A DNA stretch of 64,000 nt from Pseudomonas sp. KK4. Its GTDB lineage: Bacteria; Pseudomonadota; Gammaproteobacteria; Pseudomonadales; Pseudomonadaceae. This document shows positions 60,751 through 64,000 of the stretch, in pieces (positions within the stretch are counted from its first letter, which is position 1; each line of letters opens with the position of its first letter). The notes under the pieces are model-generated. The model was not told the origin of the DNA. It was given only the letters and a program-made list of their open reading frames with translations, and did no database searches. A program made the position numbers and the translations under genes. The DNA lies in assembly GCF_001984065.1 (NCBI RefSeq), contig NZ_LYVP01000012.1:1-64000 (forward strand), read 5' to 3'.

Positions 60751-61668
60751 ATGGTCGACAAACTGACGCATCTGAAACAGCTGGAGGCGGAAAGCATCCA
60801 CATCATCCGCGAGGTGGCCGCCGAGTTCGATAACCCGGTGATGCTGTACTCCATCGGTAAAGACTCCGCCGTGATGCTGCACCTGGCACGCAAGGCATTC
60901 TTCCCCGGCAAGCTGCCGTTTCCGGTGATGCACGTCGACACCCGCTGGAAATTCCAGGAGATGTACAAGTTCCGCGACAAGATGGTCGCTGACCTGGGCC
61001 TGGACCTGATCACCCACATCAACCCCGACGGCGTGGCGCAGAACATCAACCCGTTCACCCACGGCAGCGCCAAGCACACCGACATCATGAAGACCGAAGG
61101 CCTGAAACAGGCCTTGGACAAGCATGGTTTCGACGCTGCGTTCGGTGGTGCCCGCCGCGATGAAGAGAAATCCCGTGCCAAAGAGCGCGTGTACTCGTTC
61201 CGCGACAGCAAGCACCGCTGGGACCCGAAAAACCAGCGCCCGGAGCTGTGGAACGTCTACAACGGCAAGGTCAACAAGGGCGAATCCATCCGTGTCTTCC
61301 CGCTGTCGAACTGGACCGAGCTGGACATCTGGCAGTACATCTACCTCGAAGGCATCCCGATCGTGCCGCTGTACTTCGCCGCCGAGCGTGAAGTCATCGA
61401 GAAGAACGGCACACTGATCATGATCGACGACGAGCGCATCCTCGAGCACCTGAGCGATGAGGACAAAGCCCGCATCGTCAAAAAGAAAGTGCGTTTCCGT
61501 ACCCTTGGCTGCTACCCGTTGACGGGCGCGGTGGAGTCCGAGGCCGAAAGCCTCACGGACATCATTCAGGAAATGCTCCTGACGCGAACTTCCGAGCGCC
61601 AGGGCCGTGTCATCGACCACGATGGCGCAGGCTCGATGGAAGACAAGAAACGTCAAGGTTATTTCTAA
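60751..61668 (+). CDS. cysD: sulfate adenylyltransferase subunit CysD
   Basis: Catalytic subunit of ATP sulfurylase, 305 residues, which makes adenosine 5'-phosphosulfate. The PAPS-reductase-like ATP-pyrophosphatase motif is [33 protein letters not shown] and [16 protein letters not shown] are conserved. It is followed by cysNC after 9 bases; the two form one transcription unit for sulfate assimilation. The upstream 90 bases should hold the promoter; I find no good hexamer pair. Confidence 0.97.
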   Translation: MVDKLTHLKQLEAESIHIIREVAAEFDNPVMLYSIGKDSAVMLHLARKAFFPGKLPFPVMHVDTRWKFQEMYKFRDKMVADLGLDLITHINPDGVAQNINPFTHGSAKHTDIMKTEGLKQALDKHGFDAAFGGARRDEEKSRAKERVYSFRDSKHRWDPKNQRPELWNVYNGKVNKGESIRVFPLSNWTELDIWQYIYLEGIPIVPLYFAAEREVIEKNGTLIMIDDERILEHLSDEDKARIVKKKVRFRTLGCYPLTGAVESEAESLTDIIQEMLLTRTSERQGRVIDHDGAGSMEDKKRQGYF

Positions 61669-61677
61669 GGGGCTGTC

Positions 61678-63576
61678 ATGTCGCATCAATCTGATTTGAT
61701 CAGCGAGGACATCCTCGCCTACCTGGGCCAGCACGAACGCAAAGAGCTGCTGCGCTTTCTGACCTGCGGTAACGTCGACGACGGCAAGAGCACCCTGATC
61801 GGGCGCCTGCTGCACGACTCCAAGATGATCTACGAAGATCACCTGGAAGCCATTACCCGCGACTCGAAGAAAGTCGGTACCACCGGCGAGGACATCGACC
61901 TGGCGCTGCTGGTCGACGGCCTGCAGGCCGAGCGTGAGCAGGGCATCACCATCGATGTCGCCTACCGCTACTTCTCCACCGCCAAGCGCAAATTCATCAT
62001 CGCCGACACCCCCGGCCATGAGCAGTACACCCGCAACATGGCCACCGGTGCGTCCACCTGTGACCTGGCGATCATCCTGGTCGACGCCCGCTACGGCGTG
62101 CAGACCCAGACCCGTCGCCACAGCTTCATTGCCTCGCTGTTGGGCATCAAGCACATCGTCGTCGCCATCAACAAGATGGACCTCAAGGACTTCGACCAGG
62201 GCGTGTTCGAGTCGATCAAGGCCGACTACCTGAAGTTCGCCGACGGCTTGAAGATGAAGCCGACCAGCATGCACTTCGTGCCGATGTCGGCCCTCAAGGG
62301 CGACAACGTGGTGAACAAGTCCGAGCGCTCGCCGTGGTACACCGGCCAGTCGCTGATGGAAATCCTCGAGACCGTGGAAGTGGCGGGCGACCGCAACTTC
62401 ACCGACCTGCGTTTCCCGGTGCAGTACGTCAACCGTCCCAACCTGAACTTCCGCGGTTTCGCCGGCACCCTGGCCAGCGGCATCGTCAAGAAGGGTGACG
62501 AAGTCGTGGTCCTGCCGTCGGGCAAGAGCAGCCGCGTGAAATCCATCGTCACCTTCGAAGGTGAACTGGAGCACGCAGGGCCCGGTCAGGCTGTGACGCT
62601 GACCATGGAAGACGAGATCGACATCTCCCGTGGCGACCTGCTGGTGCATGCCGACAACGTGCCGCCGGTCACCGACAGCTTCGAAGCGATGCTGGTGTGG
62701 ATGGCTGAAGAGCCGATGCTGCCGGGCAAGAAATACGACATCAAGCGCGCCACCAGTTACGTGCCGGGCTCCATTGCCAGCATCGTCAACAAGGTCGACG
62801 TGAACACCTTGGAAGAAGGCCCGGCCAGCGCGCTGCAGTTGAACGAAATCGGCAAGGTCAAGATCGCGCTCGACGCGCCGATCGCCCTCGACGGTTACGA
62901 CAGCAATCGCACCACCGGCGCATTCATCATCATCGATCGCCTGACCAATGGCACCGTCGGCGCCGGCATGATCGTCGCGCAGCCCGTGGCCCACGGCACC
63001 AGCACCCACCACGGCAAGCTGGCCCACGTTGCCACCGAAGAGCGTGCACAGCGCTTCGGCCAGCAACCGGCCACCGTGTTGTTCAGTGGCCTGTCGGGCG
63101 CGGGTAAAAGCACCCTGGCCTACGCCGTGGAGCGCAAGCTGTTCGATATGGGCCGTGCGGTATTTGTGCTCGATGGCCAGAACCTGCGTCACGACCTGAA
63201 CAAAGGTCTGCCACAGGACCGCGCCGGGCGTACCGAGAACTGGCGTCGTGCCGCGCACGTGGCGCGTCAGTTCAACGAAGCGGGTCTGCTGACCCTGGCC
63301 GCGTTCGTCGCGCCGAGTGCCGAAGGGCGTGAGCAGGCCAAGGACCTGATCGGCAAGGAGCGTCTGCTGACGGTCTACGTCCAGGCCTCGCCGACGGTCT
63401 GCGCCGAGCGTGACCCACAGGGCCTGTACGCCGCTGCCGGGGACAACATCCCGGGCGAGTCCTTCCCGTACGACGTGCCGCTGGATGCCGATCTGGTGAT
63501 CGACACCCAGTCCGTGTCCCTGGAAGAAGGCGTCAAGCAAGTGCTTGCGTTGCTGCGTAGCCGCGGCGCGATCTAA
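61678..63576 (+). CDS. cysNC: bifunctional sulfate adenylyltransferase GTPase / APS kinase
   Basis: Fusion of CysN (GTPase subunit of ATP sulfurylase) and CysC (adenylylsulfate kinase), 632 residues. The N-terminal half has the EF-Tu-like P-loop GNVDDGKS at 31-38, [13 protein letters not shown] and NKMDLKDF, followed by beta-barrel domains. The C-terminal CysC domain begins about residue 455 with P-loop GLSGAGKST from 471, then [10 protein letters not shown]. The fusion gives APS then PAPS in one protein. A strong terminator follows. Confidence 0.97.
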   Translation: MSHQSDLISEDILAYLGQHERKELLRFLTCGNVDDGKSTLIGRLLHDSKMIYEDHLEAITRDSKKVGTTGEDIDLALLVDGLQAEREQGITIDVAYRYFSTAKRKFIIADTPGHEQYTRNMATGASTCDLAIILVDARYGVQTQTRRHSFIASLLGIKHIVVAINKMDLKDFDQGVFESIKADYLKFADGLKMKPTSMHFVPMSALKGDNVVNKSERSPWYTGQSLMEILETVEVAGDRNFTDLRFPVQYVNRPNLNFRGFAGTLASGIVKKGDEVVVLPSGKSSRVKSIVTFEGELEHAGPGQAVTLTMEDEIDISRGDLLVHADNVPPVTDSFEAMLVWMAEEPMLPGKKYDIKRATSYVPGSIASIVNKVDVNTLEEGPASALQLNEIGKVKIALDAPIALDGYDSNRTTGAFIIIDRLTNGTVGAGMIVAQPVAHGTSTHHGKLAHVATEERAQRFGQQPATVLFSGLSGAGKSTLAYAVERKLFDMGRAVFVLDGQNLRHDLNKGLPQDRAGRTENWRRAAHVARQFNEAGLLTLAAFVAPSAEGREQAKDLIGKERLLTVYVQASPTVCAERDPQGLYAAAGDNIPGESFPYDVPLDADLVIDTQSVSLEEGVKQVLALLRSRGAI

Positions 63577-63592
63577 GCGTTCGCCGCCCATG

Positions 63593-63632
63593 AAAAACCC
63601 GCCGATGAGTGATCATCCGGCGGGTTTTTTGT
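63593..63632 (+). terminator. intrinsic terminator after cysNC
   Basis: AAACCCGCCGATGA and TCATCCGGCGGGTTT pair over about 14 bases with one bulge, followed by TTTTTTG. It closes the cysD-cysNC operon. Confidence 0.9.
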
Positions 63633-63650
63633 GTCTTGCGATATTCAAAT

Positions 63651-63739
63651 GTGGGAGCGGGCTTGCTCGCGAAAGCGGTGTGTCAGTCGACCTGAAGGGT
63701 GAATGTCGGTCCGCATTCGCGAGCAAGCCCGCTCCCACA
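63651..63739. repeat. REP doublet, type A, outward orientation
   Basis: GTGGGAGCGGGCTTGCTCGC and inverted GCGAGCAAGCCCGCTCCCAC, 89 bases. The inner arm AGCGGTGTGTCAGTCGAC matches the 16.0 kb copy. It ends five bases before the stop codon of the convergent minus-strand gene. Confidence 0.85.
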
Positions 63740-63744
63740 TGGGT

Positions 63745-64000
63745 TCAGCGGCGAACAGGGAATTCCCGGTGCATCTGCCCCAGCAACGCATCCTTGTCCT
63801 CCCAAAGCTGGTTGATCCAGCCCTGGAACTGCAAGCGATACTCGCCATCCTGGTCGTAGTTCTTGCCAATGAACTGCGGCGGAATCTTCAGCTCTTCAAA
63901 ATGCACCACCACATGCTTCACATTCCCGCACAGCAGGTCCCAGAAACCGGGACGCCCGGCCGGGTAGTGAATCGTCACGTTGACGATCGACTCCAACTGC
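63745..64000 (-). CDS. 3' end of a lysophospholipid acyltransferase-like gene (YihG type), partial
   Basis: Only the last 84-85 codons are in the window; the frame continues beyond base 64000 and no start codon is seen (the TTG at 63996 is internal). The visible C-terminus includes VNVTIHYPAGRPGFWDLLCG and HVVVHFEELKIPPQFIGK, ending LLGQMHREFPVRR. This resembles the C-terminal part of YihG-type 1-acyl-glycerol-3-phosphate acyltransferases. The call is from memory of that family; the catalytic NHxxxxD motif would lie outside the window. Confidence 0.6.
   Translation of the reverse strand, partial: QLESIVNVTIHYPAGRPGFWDLLCGNVKHVVVHFEELKIPPQFIGKNYDQDGEYRLQFQGWINQLWEDKDALLGQMHREFPVRR

Noticed and set aside
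60670-63591. 973-codon open frame on the minus strand
   Set aside because: It is antisense to cysD and cysNC, has no ribosome-binding site and contains low-complexity His/Val/Gln/Arg-rich sequence. It is open only because GC-rich codon bias removes stops on the opposite strand.

Overview
The window is chromosomal DNA from a fluorescent-group Pseudomonas (P. fluorescens / P. putida side of the genus). The basis is GC-rich coding with strong GC3 bias, repeated Pseudomonas-type REP doublets, and a gene order that I recall, broadly, from P. aeruginosa PAO1 (dpp-opdP, roxSR, gatCAB, mreBCD-rng-yhdP-tldD-pmbA, the rpoN cluster, lpt-kds, mla, murA-his, algW, cysD-cysNC). I could not run a database search, so species is not assigned.

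Layout. 1-11 kb (minus strand): dipeptide ABC transporter dppBCDF with three dppA-type binding proteins and an OprD-family porin (opdP). 11-14 kb: a SIMPL-domain periplasmic protein, then the RegB/RegA-type redox two-component pair roxSR. 14-26 kb is the most lineage-specific part: an SbmA/BacA-like ABC transporter, then a hexarate (glucarate/galactarate) catabolic group made of a FadR-type regulator, kdgD, a 2,5-dioxovalerate dehydrogenase, an MFS sugar-acid permease and garD; then an AEC transporter, a carboxymuconolactone-decarboxylase-like protein, a Ca2+/Na+ exchanger and a small RlpA-type lipoprotein. 26-29 kb: gatCAB (tRNA amidotransferase), divergent from mreB. 29.5-43 kb: cell shape and the classical downstream genes (mreBCD, maf, rng, yhdP, a nitrilase-family amidase, tldD, darP, pmbA). 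43-50 kb (minus): ptsO, rapZ, ptsN, hpf, rpoN, lptB, lptA, lptC, kdsC, kdsD, i.e. nitrogen-PTS, sigma-54 and LPS export/Kdo synthesis. 50-54 kb: mlaFEDCB and ibaG. 54-58 kb: murA and hisG-hisD-hisC. 58-64 kb: algW, a Nif3-family protein, cysD, the fused cysNC, and the 3' end of an acyltransferase running off the window.

How it works together. Three envelope systems sit side by side: LPS transport (lptABC, kdsCD), outer-membrane lipid asymmetry (mla, with yhdP elsewhere in the window) and envelope stress proteolysis (algW). The hexarate genes form a near-complete route from galactarate to 2-oxoglutarate: GarD gives 5-keto-4-deoxyglucarate, KdgD gives 2,5-dioxovalerate, and the dehydrogenase gives 2-oxoglutarate. 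A glucarate dehydratase is not in this window.

No wholly new system is evident; this is largely core genome. The best second-look items are small-scale: an apparent ATT start codon for mreC supported by alignment to the E. coli N-terminus, a strong hairpin between mreB and mreC, an inverted-repeat operator overlapping the kdgD promoter, an intrinsic terminator placed directly on the ribosome-binding site of the dioxovalerate dehydrogenase gene, a 26-bp palindrome after roxR, and a set of at least ten REP doublets in three sequence types and two orientations.
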